DNA from: Mesostigma viride
Taxonomy: Eukaryota > Streptophyta > Mesostigmatophyceae > Mesostigmatales > Mesostigmataceae
Direction of reading: 5' to 3'
NCBI GenBank assembly: GCA_009746045.1
Contig: RPFO01000276.1
Coordinates: 164,501-228,500, forward strand
Length of the DNA stretch: 64,000 bases
This document shows, in pieces, positions 37,701 to 49,700 of this stretch (position 1 is its first letter; every line of letters begins with the position of its first letter). The position numbers and the translations under genes are program-made. A model generated the notes under the pieces. The model was not told where the DNA came from, did not search any database, and saw only the letters and a list, made by a program, of their open reading frames with translations.

Positions 37701-40700
37701 TTTGCATGGAACGCACGGTTGGGGGCCATGTAGTGGGGGTTATGGCAGGTGATAACTTTGCATGGAACGCACGGTTGGGGGCCATGTAGTGGGGGTTATG
37801 GCAGGTGATAACTTTGCATGGAACGCACGGTTGGGGGCCATGTAGTGGGGGTTATGGCAGGTGATAACTTTGCATGGAACGCACGGTTGGGGGCCATGTA
37901 GTGGGGGTTATGGCAGGTGATAACTTTGCATGGAACGCACGGTTGGGGGCCATGTAGTGGGGGTTATGGCAGGTGATAACTTTGCATGGAACGCACGGTT
38001 GGGGGCCATGTAGTGGGGGTTATGGCAGGTGATAACTTTGCATGGAACGCACGGTTGGGGGCCATGTAGTGGGGGTTATGGCAGGTGATAACTTTGCATG
38101 GAACGCACGGTTGGGGGCCATGTAGTGGGGGTTATGGCAGGTGATAACTTTGCATGGAACGCACGGTTGGGGGCCATGTAGTGGGGGTTATGGCAGGTGA
38201 TAACTTTGCATGGAACGCACGGTTGGGGGCCATGTAGTGGGGGTTATGGCAGGTGATAACTTTGCATGGAACGCACGGTTGGGGGCCATGTAGTGGGGGT
38301 TATGGCAGGTGATAACTTTGCATGGAACGCACGGTTGGGGGCCATGTAGTGGGGGTTATGGCAGGTGATAACTTTGCATGGAACGCACGGTTGGGGGCCA
38401 TGTAGTGGGGGTTATGGCAGGTGATAACTTTGCATGGAACGCACGGTTGGGGGCCATGTAGTGGGGGTTATGGCAGGTGATAACTTTGCATGGAACGCAC
38501 GGTTGGGGGCCATGTAGTGGGGGTTATGGCAGGTGATAACTTTGCATGGAACGCACGGTTGGGGGCCATGTAGTGGGGGTTATGGCAGGTGATAACTTTG
38601 CATGGAACGCACGGTTGGGGGCCATGTAGTGGGGGTTATGGCAGGTGATAACTTTGCATGGAACGCACGGTTGGGGGCCATGTAGTGGGGGTTATGGCAG
38701 GTGATAACTTTGCATGGAACGCACGGTTGGGGGCCATGTAGTGGGGGTTATGGCAGGTGATAACTTTGCATGGAACGCACGGTTGGGGGCCATGTAGTGG
38801 GGGTTATGGCAGGTGATAACTTTGCATGGAACGCACGGTTGGGGGCCATGTAGTGGGGGTTATGGCAGGTGATAACTTTGCATGGAACGCACGGTTGGGG
38901 GCCATGTAGTGGGGGTTATGGCAGGTGATAACTTTGCATGGAACGCACGGTTGGGGGCCATGTAGTGGGGGTTATGGCAGGTGATAACTTTGCATGGAAC
39001 GCACGGTTGGGGGCCATGTAGTGGGGGTTATGGCAGGTGATAACTTTGCATGGAACGCACGGTTGGGGGCCATGTAGTGGGGGTTATGGCAGGTGATAAC
39101 TTTGCATGGAACGCACGGTTGGGGGCCATGTAGTGGGGGTTATGGCAGGTGATAACTTTGCATGGAACGCACGGTTGGGGGCCATGTAGTGGGGGTTATG
39201 GCAGGTGATAACTTTGCATGGAACGCACGGTTGGGGGCCATGTAGTGGGGGTTATGGCAGGTGATAACTTTGCATGGAACGCACGGTTGGGGGCCATGTA
39301 GTGGGGGTTATGGCAGGTGATAACTTTGCATGGAACGCACGGTTGGGGGCCATGTAGTGGGGGTTATGGCAGGTGATAACTTTGCATGGAACGCACGGTT
39401 GGGGGCCATGTAGTGGGGGTTATGGCAGGTGATAACTTTGCATGGAACGCACGGTTGGGGGCCATGTAGTGGGGGTTATGGCAGGTGATAACTTTGCATG
39501 GAACGCACGGTTGGGGGCCATGTAGTGGGGGTTATGGCAGGTGATAACTTTGCATGGAACGCACGGTTGGGGGCCATGTAGTGGGGGTTATGGCAGGTGA
39601 TAACTTTGCATGGAACGCACGGTTGGGGGCCATGTAGTGGGGGTTATGGCAGGTGATAACTTTGCATGGAACGCACGGTTGGGGGCCATGTAGTGGGGGT
39701 TATGGCAGGTGATAACTTTGCATGGAACGCACGGTTGGGGGCCATGTAGTGGGGGTTATGGCAGGTGATAACTTTGCATGGAACGCACGGTTGGGGGCCA
39801 TGTAGTGGGGGTTATGGCAGGTGATAACTTTGCATGGAACGCACGGTTGGGGGCCATGTAGTGGGGGTTATGGCAGGTGATAACTTTGCATGGAACGCAC
39901 GGTTGGGGGCCATGTAGTGGGGGTTATGGCAGGTGATAACTTTGCATGGAACGCACGGTTGGGGGCCATGTAGTGGGGGTTATGGCAGGTGATAACTTTG
40001 CATGGAACGCACGGTTGGGGGCCATGTAGTGGGGGTTATGGCAGGTGATAACTTTGCATGGAACGCACGGTTGGGGGCCATGTAGTGGGGGTTATGGCAG
40101 GTGATAACTTTGCATGGAACGCACGGTTGGGGGCCATGTAGTGGGGGTTATGGCAGGTGATAACTTTGCATGGAACGCACGGTTGGGGGCCATGTAGTGG
40201 GGGTTATGGCAGGTGATAACTTTGCATGGAACGCACGGTTGGGGGCCATGTAGTGGGGGTTATGGCAGGTGATAACTTTGCATGGAACGCACGGTTGGGG
40301 GCCATGTAGTGGGGGTTATGGCAGGTGATAACTTTGCATGGAACGCACGGTTGGGGGCCATGTAGTGGGGGTTATGGCAGGTGATAACTTTGCATGGAAC
40401 GCACGGTTGGGGGCCATGTAGTGGGGGTTATGGCAGGTGATAACTTTGCATGGAACGCACGGTTGGGGGCCATGTAGTGGGGGTTATGGCAGGTGATAAC
40501 TTTGCATGGAACGCACGGTTGGGGGCCATGTAGTGGGGGTTATGGCAGGTGATAACTTTGCATGGAACGCACGGTTGGGGGCCATGTAGTGGGGGTTATG
40601 GCAGGTGATAACTTTGCATGGAACGCACGGTTGGGGGCCATGTAGTGGGGGTTATGGCAGGTGATAACTTTGCATGGAACGCACGGTTGGGGGCCATGTA

Positions 40701-43700
40701 GTGGGGGTTATGGCAGGTGATAACTTTGCATGGAACGCACGGTTGGGGGCCATGTAGTGGGGGTTATGGCAGGTGATAACTTTGCATGGAACGCACGGTT
40801 GGGGGCCATGTAGTGGGGGTTATGGCAGGTGATAACTTTGCATGGAACGCACGGTTGGGGGCCATGTAGTGGGGGTTATGGCAGGTGATAACTTTGCATG
40901 GAACGCACGGTTGGGGGCCATGTAGTGGGGGTTATGGCAGGTGATAACTTTGCATGGAACGCACGGTTGGGGGCCATGTAGTGGGGGTTATGGCAGGTGA
41001 TAACTTTGCATGGAACGCACGGTTGGGGGCCATGTAGTGGGGGTTATGGCAGGTGATAACTTTGCATGGAACGCACGGTTGGGGGCCATGTAGTGGGGGT
41101 TATGGCAGGTGATAACTTTGCATGGAACGCACGGTTGGGGGCCATGTAGTGGGGGTTATGGCAGGTGATAACTTTGCATGGAACGCACGGTTGGGGGCCA
41201 TGTAGTGGGGGTTATGGCAGGTGATAACTTTGCATGGAACGCACGGTTGGGGGCCATGTAGTGGGGGTTATGGCAGGTGATAACTTTGCATGGAACGCAC
41301 GGTTGGGGGCCATGTAGTGGGGGTTATGGCAGGTGATAACTTTGCATGGAACGCACGGTTGGGGGCCATGTAGTGGGGGTTATGGCAGGTGATAACTTTG
41401 CATGGAACGCACGGTTGGGGGCCATGTAGTGGGGGTTATGGCAGGTGATAACTTTGCATGGAACGCACGGTTGGGGGCCATGTAGTGGGGGTTATGGCAG
41501 GTGATAACTTTGCATGGAACGCACGGTTGGGGGCCATGTAGTGGGGGTTATGGCAGGTGATAACTTTGCATGGAACGCACGGTTGGGGGCCATGTAGTGG
41601 GGGTTATGGCAGGTGATAACTTTGCATGGAACGCACGGTTGGGGGCCATGTAGTGGGGGTTATGGCAGGTGATAACTTTGCATGGAACGCACGGTTGGGG
41701 GCCATGTAGTGGGGGTTATGGCAGGTGATAACTTTGCATGGAACGCACGGTTGGGGGCCATGTAGTGGGGGTTATGGCAGGTGATAACTTTGCATGGAAC
41801 GCACGGTTGGGGGCCATGTAGTGGGGGTTATGGCAGGTGATAACTTTGCATGGAACGCACGGTTGGGGGCCATGTAGTGGGGGTTATGGCAGGTGATAAC
41901 TTTGCATGGAACGCACGGTTGGGGGCCATGTAGTGGGGGTTATGGCAGGTGATAACTTTGCATGGAACGCACGGTTGGGGGCCATGTAGTGGGGGTTATG
42001 GCAGGTGATAACTTTGCATGGAACGCACGGTTGGGGGCCATGTAGTGGGGGTTATGGCAGGTGATAACTTTGCATGGAACGCACGGTTGGGGGCCATGTA
42101 GTGGGGGTTATGGCAGGTGATAACTTTGCATGGAACGCACGGTTGGGGGCCATGTAGTGGGGGTTATGGCAGGTGATAACTTTGCATGGAACGCACGGTT
42201 GGGGGCCATGTAGTGGGGGTTATGGCAGGTGATAACTTTGCATGGAACGCACGGTTGGGGGCCATGTAGTGGGGGTTATGGCAGGTGATAACTTTGCATG
42301 GAACGCACGGTTGGGGGCCATGTAGTGGGGGTTATGGCAGGTGATAACTTTGCATGGAACGCACGGTTGGGGGCCATGTAGTGGGGGTTATGGCAGGTGA
42401 TAACTTTGCATGGAACGCACGGTTGGGGGCCATGTAGTGGGGGTTATGGCAGGTGATAACTTTGCATGGAACGCACGGTTGGGGGCCATGTAGTGGGGGT
42501 TATGGCAGGTGATAACTTTGCATGGAACGCACGGTTGGGGGCCATGTAGTGGGGGTTATGGCAGGTGATAACTTTGCATGGAACGCACGGTTGGGGGCCA
42601 TGTAGTGGGGGTTATGGCAGGTGATAACTTTGCATGGAACGCACGGTTGGGGGCCATGTAGTGGGGGTTATGGCAGGTGATAACTTTGCATGGAACGCAC
42701 GGTTGGGGGCCATGTAGTGGGGGTTATGGCAGGTGATAACTTTGCATGGAACGCACGGTTGGGGGCCATGTAGTGGGGGTTATGGCAGGTGATAACTTTG
42801 CATGGAACGCACGGTTGGGGGCCATGTAGTGGGGGTTATGGCAGGTGATAACTTTGCATGGAACGCACGGTTGGGGGCCATGTAGTGGGGGTTATGGCAG
42901 GTGATAACTTTGCATGGAACGCACGGTTGGGGGCCATGTAGTGGGGGTTATGGCAGGTGATAACTTTGCATGGAACGCACGGTTGGGGGCCATGTAGTGG
43001 GGGTTATGGCAGGTGATAACTTTGCATGGAACGCACGGTTGGGGGCCATGTAGTGGGGGTTATGGCAGGTGATAACTTTGCATGGAACGCACGGTTGGGG
43101 GCCATGTAGTGGGGGTTATGGCAGGTGATAACTTTGCATGGAACGCACGGTTGGGGGCCATGTAGTGGGGGTTATGGCAGGTGATAACTTTGCATGGAAC
43201 GCACGGTTGGGGGCCATGTAGTGGGGGTTATGGCAGGTGATAACTTTGCATGGAACGCACGGTTGGGGGCCATGTAGTGGGGGTTATGGCAGGTGATAAC
43301 TTTGCATGGAACGCACGGTTGGGGGCCATGTAGTGGGGGTTATGGCAGGTGATAACTTTGCATGGAACGCACGGTTGGGGGCCATGTAGTGGGGGTTATG
43401 GCAGGTGATAACTTTGCATGGAACGCACGGTTGGGGGCCATGTAGTGGGGGTTATGGCAGGTGATAACTTTGCATGGAACGCACGGTTGGGGGCCATGTA
43501 GTGGGGGTTATGGCAGGTGATAACTTTGCATGGAACGCACGGTTGGGGGCCATGTAGTGGGGGTTATGGCAGGTGATAACTTTGCATGGAACGCACGGTT
43601 GGGGGCCATGTAGTGGGGGTTATGGCAGGTGATAACTTTGCATGGAACGCACGGTTGGGGGCCATGTAGTGGGGGTTATGGCAGGTGATAACTTTGCATG

Positions 43701-46700
43701 GAACGCACGGTTGGGGGCCATGTAGTGGGGGTTATGGCAGGTGATAACTTTGCATGGAACGCACGGTTGGGGGCCATGTAGTGGGGGTTATGGCAGGTGA
43801 TAACTTTGCATGGAACGCACGGTTGGGGGCCATGTAGTGGGGGTTATGGCAGGTGATAACTTTGCATGGAACGCACGGTTGGGGGCCATGTAGTGGGGGT
43901 TATGGCAGGTGATAACTTTGCATGGAACGCACGGTTGGGGGCCATGTAGTGGGGGTTATGGCAGGTGATAACTTTGCATGGAACGCACGGTTGGGGGCCA
44001 TGTAGTGGGGGTTATGGCAGGTGATAACTTTGCATGGAACGCACGGTTGGGGGCCATGTAGTGGGGGTTATGGCAGGTGATAACTTTGCATGGAACGCAC
44101 GGTTGGGGGCCATGTAGTGGGGGTTATGGCAGGTGATAACTTTGCATGGAACGCACGGTTGGGGGCCATGTAGTGGGGGTTATGGCAGGTGATAACTTTG
44201 CATGGAACGCACGGTTGGGGGCCATGTAGTGGGGGTTATGGCAGGTGATAACTTTGCATGGAACGCACGGTTGGGGGCCATGTAGTGGGGGTTATGGCAG
44301 GTGATAACTTTGCATGGAACGCACGGTTGGGGGCCATGTAGTGGGGGTTATGGCAGGTGATAACTTTGCATGGAACGCACGGTTGGGGGCCATGTAGTGG
44401 GGGTTATGGCAGGTGATAACTTTGCATGGAACGCACGGTTGGGGGCCATGTAGTGGGGGTTATGGCAGGTGATAACTTTGCATGGAACGCACGGTTGGGG
44501 GCCATGTAGTGGGGGTTATGGCAGGTGATAACTTTGCATGGAACGCACGGTTGGGGGCCATGTAGTGGGGGTTATGGCAGGTGATAACTTTGCATGGAAC
44601 GCACGGTTGGGGGCCATGTAGTGGGGGTTATGGCAGGTGATAACTTTGCATGGAACGCACGGTTGGGGGCCATGTAGTGGGGGTTATGGCAGGTGATAAC
44701 TTTGCATGGAACGCACGGTTGGGGGCCATGTAGTGGGGGTTATGGCAGGTGATAACTTTGCATGGAACGCACGGTTGGGGGCCATGTAGTGGGGGTTATG
44801 GCAGGTGATAACTTTGCATGGAACGCACGGTTGGGGGCCATGTAGTGGGGGTTATGGCAGGTGATAACTTTGCATGGAACGCACGGTTGGGGGCCATGTA
44901 GTGGGGGTTATGGCAGGTGATAACTTTGCATGGAACGCACGGTTGGGGGCCATGTAGTGGGGGTTATGGCAGGTGATAACTTTGCATGGAACGCACGGTT
45001 GGGGGCCATGTAGTGGGGGTTATGGCAGGTGATAACTTTGCATGGAACGCACGGTTGGGGGCCATGTAGTGGGGGTTATGGCAGGTGATAACTTTGCATG
45101 GAACGCACGGTTGGGGGCCATGTAGTGGGGGTTATGGCAGGTGATAACTTTGCATGGAACGCACGGTTGGGGGCCATGTAGTGGGGGTTATGGCAGGTGA
45201 TAACTTTGCATGGAACGCACGGTTGGGGGCCATGTAGTGGGGGTTATGGCAGGTGATAACTTTGCATGGAACGCACGGTTGGGGGCCATGTAGTGGGGGT
45301 TATGGCAGGTGATAACTTTGCATGGAACGCACGGTTGGGGGCCATGTAGTGGGGGTTATGGCAGGTGATAACTTTGCATGGAACGCACGGTTGGGGGCCA
45401 TGTAGTGGGGGTTATGGCAGGTGATAACTTTGCATGGAACGCACGGTTGGGGGCCATGTAGTGGGGGTTATGGCAGGTGATAACTTTGCATGGAACGCAC
45501 GGTTGGGGGCCATGTAGTGGGGGTTATGGCAGGTGATAACTTTGCATGGAACGCACGGTTGGGGGCCATGTAGTGGGGGTTATGGCAGGTGATAACTTTG
45601 CATGGAACGCACGGTTGGGGGCCATGTAGTGGGGGTTATGGCAGGTGATAACTTTGCATGGAACGCACGGTTGGGGGCCATGTAGTGGGGGTTATGGCAG
45701 GTGATAACTTTGCATGGAACGCACGGTTGGGGGCCATGTAGTGGGGGTTATGGCAGGTGATAACTTTGCATGGAACGCACGGTTGGGGGCCATGTAGTGG
45801 GGGTTATGGCAGGTGATAACTTTGCATGGAACGCACGGTTGGGGGCCATGTAGTGGGGGTTATGGCAGGTGATAACTTTGCATGGAACGCACGGTTGGGG
45901 GCCATGTAGTGGGGGTTATGGCAGGTGATAACTTTGCATGGAACGCACGGTTGGGGGCCATGTAGTGGGGGTTATGGCAGGTGATAACTTTGCATGGAAC
46001 GCACGGTTGGGGGCCATGTAGTGGGGGTTATGGCAGGTGATAACTTTGCATGGAACGCACGGTTGGGGGCCATGTAGTGGGGGTTATGGCAGGTGATAAC
46101 TTTGCATGGAACGCACGGTTGGGGGCCATGTAGTGGGGGTTATGGCAGGTGATAACTTTGCATGGAACGCACGGTTGGGGGCCATGTAGTGGGGGTTATG
46201 GCAGGTGATAACTTTGCATGGAACGCACGGTTGGGGGCCATGTAGTGGGGGTTATGGCAGGTGATAACTTTGCATGGAACGCACGGTTGGGGGCCATGTA
46301 GTGGGGGTTATGGCAGGTGATAACTTTGCATGGAACGCACGGTTGGGGGCCATGTAGTGGGGGTTATGGCAGGTGATAACTTTGCATGGAACGCACGGTT
46401 GGGGGCCATGTAGTGGGGGTTATGGCAGGTGATAACTTTGCATGGAACGCACGGTTGGGGGCCATGTAGTGGGGGTTATGGCAGGTGATAACTTTGCATG
46501 GAACGCACGGTTGGGGGCCATGTAGTGGGGGTTATGGCAGGTGATAACTTTGCATGGAACGCACGGTTGGGGGCCATGTAGTGGGGGTTATGGCAGGTGA
46601 TAACTTTGCATGGAACGCACGGTTGGGGGCCATGTAGTGGGGGTTATGGCAGGTGATAACTTTGCATGGAACGCACGGTTGGGGGCCATGTAGTGGGGGT

Positions 46701-49700
46701 TATGGCAGGTGATAACTTTGCATGGAACGCACGGTTGGGGGCCATGTAGTGGGGGTTATGGCAGGTGATAACTTTGCATGGAACGCACGGTTGGGGGCCA
46801 TGTAGTGGGGGTTATGGCAGGTGATAACTTTGCATGGAACGCACGGTTGGGGGCCATGTAGTGGGGGTTATGGCAGGTGATAACTTTGCATGGAACGCAC
46901 GGTTGGGGGCCATGTAGTGGGGGTTATGGCAGGTGATAACTTTGCATGGAACGCACGGTTGGGGGCCATGTAGTGGGGGTTATGGCAGGTGATAACTTTG
47001 CATGGAACGCACGGTTGGGGGCCATGTAGTGGGGGTTATGGCAGGTGATAACTTTGCATGGAACGCACGGTTGGGGGCCATGTAGTGGGGGTTATGGCAG
47101 GTGATAACTTTGCATGGAACGCACGGTTGGGGGCCATGTAGTGGGGGTTATGGCAGGTGATAACTTTGCATGGAACGCACGGTTGGGGGCCATGTAGTGG
47201 GGGTTATGGCAGGTGATAACTTTGCATGGAACGCACGGTTGGGGGCCATGTAGTGGGGGTTATGGCAGGTGATAACTTTGCATGGAACGCACGGTTGGGG
47301 GCCATGTAGTGGGGGTTATGGCAGGTGATAACTTTGCATGGAACGCACGGTTGGGGGCCATGTAGTGGGGGTTATGGCAGGTGATAACTTTGCATGGAAC
47401 GCACGGTTGGGGGCCATGTAGTGGGGGTTATGGCAGGTGATAACTTTGCATGGAACGCACGGTTGGGGGCCATGTAGTGGGGGTTATGGCAGGTGATAAC
47501 TTTGCATGGAACGCACGGTTGGGGGCCATGTAGTGGGGGTTATGGCAGGTGATAACTTTGCATGGAACGCACGGTTGGGGGCCATGTAGTGGGGGTTATG
47601 GCAGGTGATAACTTTGCATGGAACGCACGGTTGGGGGCCATGTAGTGGGGGTTATGGCAGGTGATAACTTTGCATGGAACGCACGGTTGGGGGCCATGTA
47701 GTGGGGGTTATGGCAGGTGATAACTTTGCATGGAACGCACGGTTGGGGGCCATGTAGTGGGGGTTATGGCAGGTGATAACTTTGCATGGAACGCACGGTT
47801 GGGGGCCATGTAGTGGGGGTTATGGCAGGTGATAACTTTGCATGGAACGCACGGTTGGGGGCCATGTAGTGGGGGTTATGGCAGGTGATAACTTTGCATG
47901 GAACGCACGGTTGGGGGCCATGTAGTGGGGGTTATGGCAGGTGATAACTTTGCATGGAACGCACGGTTGGGGGCCATGTAGTGGGGGTTATGGCAGGTGA
48001 TAACTTTGCATGGAACGCACGGTTGGGGGCCATGTAGTGGGGGTTATGGCAGGTGATAACTTTGCATGGAACGCACGGTTGGGGGCCATGTAGTGGGGGT
48101 TATGGCAGGTGATAACTTTGCATGGAACGCACGGTTGGGGGCCATGTAGTGGGGGTTATGGCAGGTGATAACTTTGCATGGAACGCACGGTTGGGGGCCA
48201 TGTAGTGGGGGTTATGGCAGGTGATAACTTTGCATGGAACGCACGGTTGGGGGCCATGTAGTGGGGGTTATGGCAGGTGATAACTTTGCATGGAACGCAC
48301 GGTTGGGGGCCATGTAGTGGGGGTTATGGCAGGTGATAACTTTGCATGGAACGCACGGTTGGGGGCCATGTAGTGGGGGTTATGGCAGGTGATAACTTTG
48401 CATGGAACGCACGGTTGGGGGCCATGTAGTGGGGGTTATGGCAGGTGATAACTTTGCATGGAACGCACGGTTGGGGGCCATGTAGTGGGGGTTATGGCAG
48501 GTGATAACTTTGCATGGAACGCACGGTTGGGGGCCATGTAGTGGGGGTTATGGCAGGTGATAACTTTGCATGGAACGCACGGTTGGGGGCCATGTAGTGG
48601 GGGTTATGGCAGGTGATAACTTTGCATGGAACGCACGGTTGGGGGCCATGTAGTGGGGGTTATGGCAGGTGATAACTTTGCATGGAACGCACGGTTGGGG
48701 GCCATGTAGTGGGGGTTATGGCAGGTGATAACTTTGCATGGAACGCACGGTTGGGGGCCATGTAGTGGGGGTTATGGCAGGTGATAACTTTGCATGGAAC
48801 GCACGGTTGGGGGCCATGTAGTGGGGGTTATGGCAGGTGATAACTTTGCATGGAACGCACGGTTGGGGGCCATGTAGTGGGGGTTATGGCAGGTGATAAC
48901 TTTGCATGGAACGCACGGTTGGGGGCCATGTAGTGGGGGTTATGGCAGGTGATAACTTTGCATGGAACGCACGGTTGGGGGCCATGCAGTGGGGGTTATG
49001 GCAGGTGATAACTTTGCATGGAACGCACGGTTGGGGGCCATGTAGTGGGGGTTATGGCAGGTGATAACTTTGCATGGAACGCACGGTTGGGGGCCATGTA
49101 GTGGGGGTTATGGCAGGTGATAACTTTGCATGGAACGCACGGTTGGGGGCCATGTAGTGGGGGTTATGGCAGGTGATAACTTTGCATGGAACGCACGGTT
49201 GGGGGCCATGTAGTGGGGGTTATGGCAGGTGATAACTTTGCATGGAACGCACGGTTGGGGGCCATGTAGTGGGGGTTATGGCAGGTGATAACTTTGCATG
49301 GAACGCACGGTTGGGGGCCATGTAGTGGGGGTTATGGCAGGTGATAACTTTGCATGGAACGCACGGTTGGGGGCCATGTAGTGGGGGTTATGGCAGGTGA
49401 TAACTTTGCATGGAACGCACGGTTGGGGGCCATGTAGTGGGGGTTATGGCAGGTGATAACTTTGCATGGAACGCACGGTTGGGGGCCATGTAGTGGGGGT
49501 TATGGCAGGTGATAACTTTGCATGGAACGCACGGTTGGGGGCCATGTAGTGGGGGTTATGGCAGGTGATAACTTTGCATGGAACGCACGGTTGGGGGCCA
49601 TGTAGTGGGGGTTATGGCAGGTGATAACTTTGCATGGAACGCACGGTTGGGGGCCATGTAGTGGGGGTTATGGCAGGTGATAACTTTGCATGGAACGCAC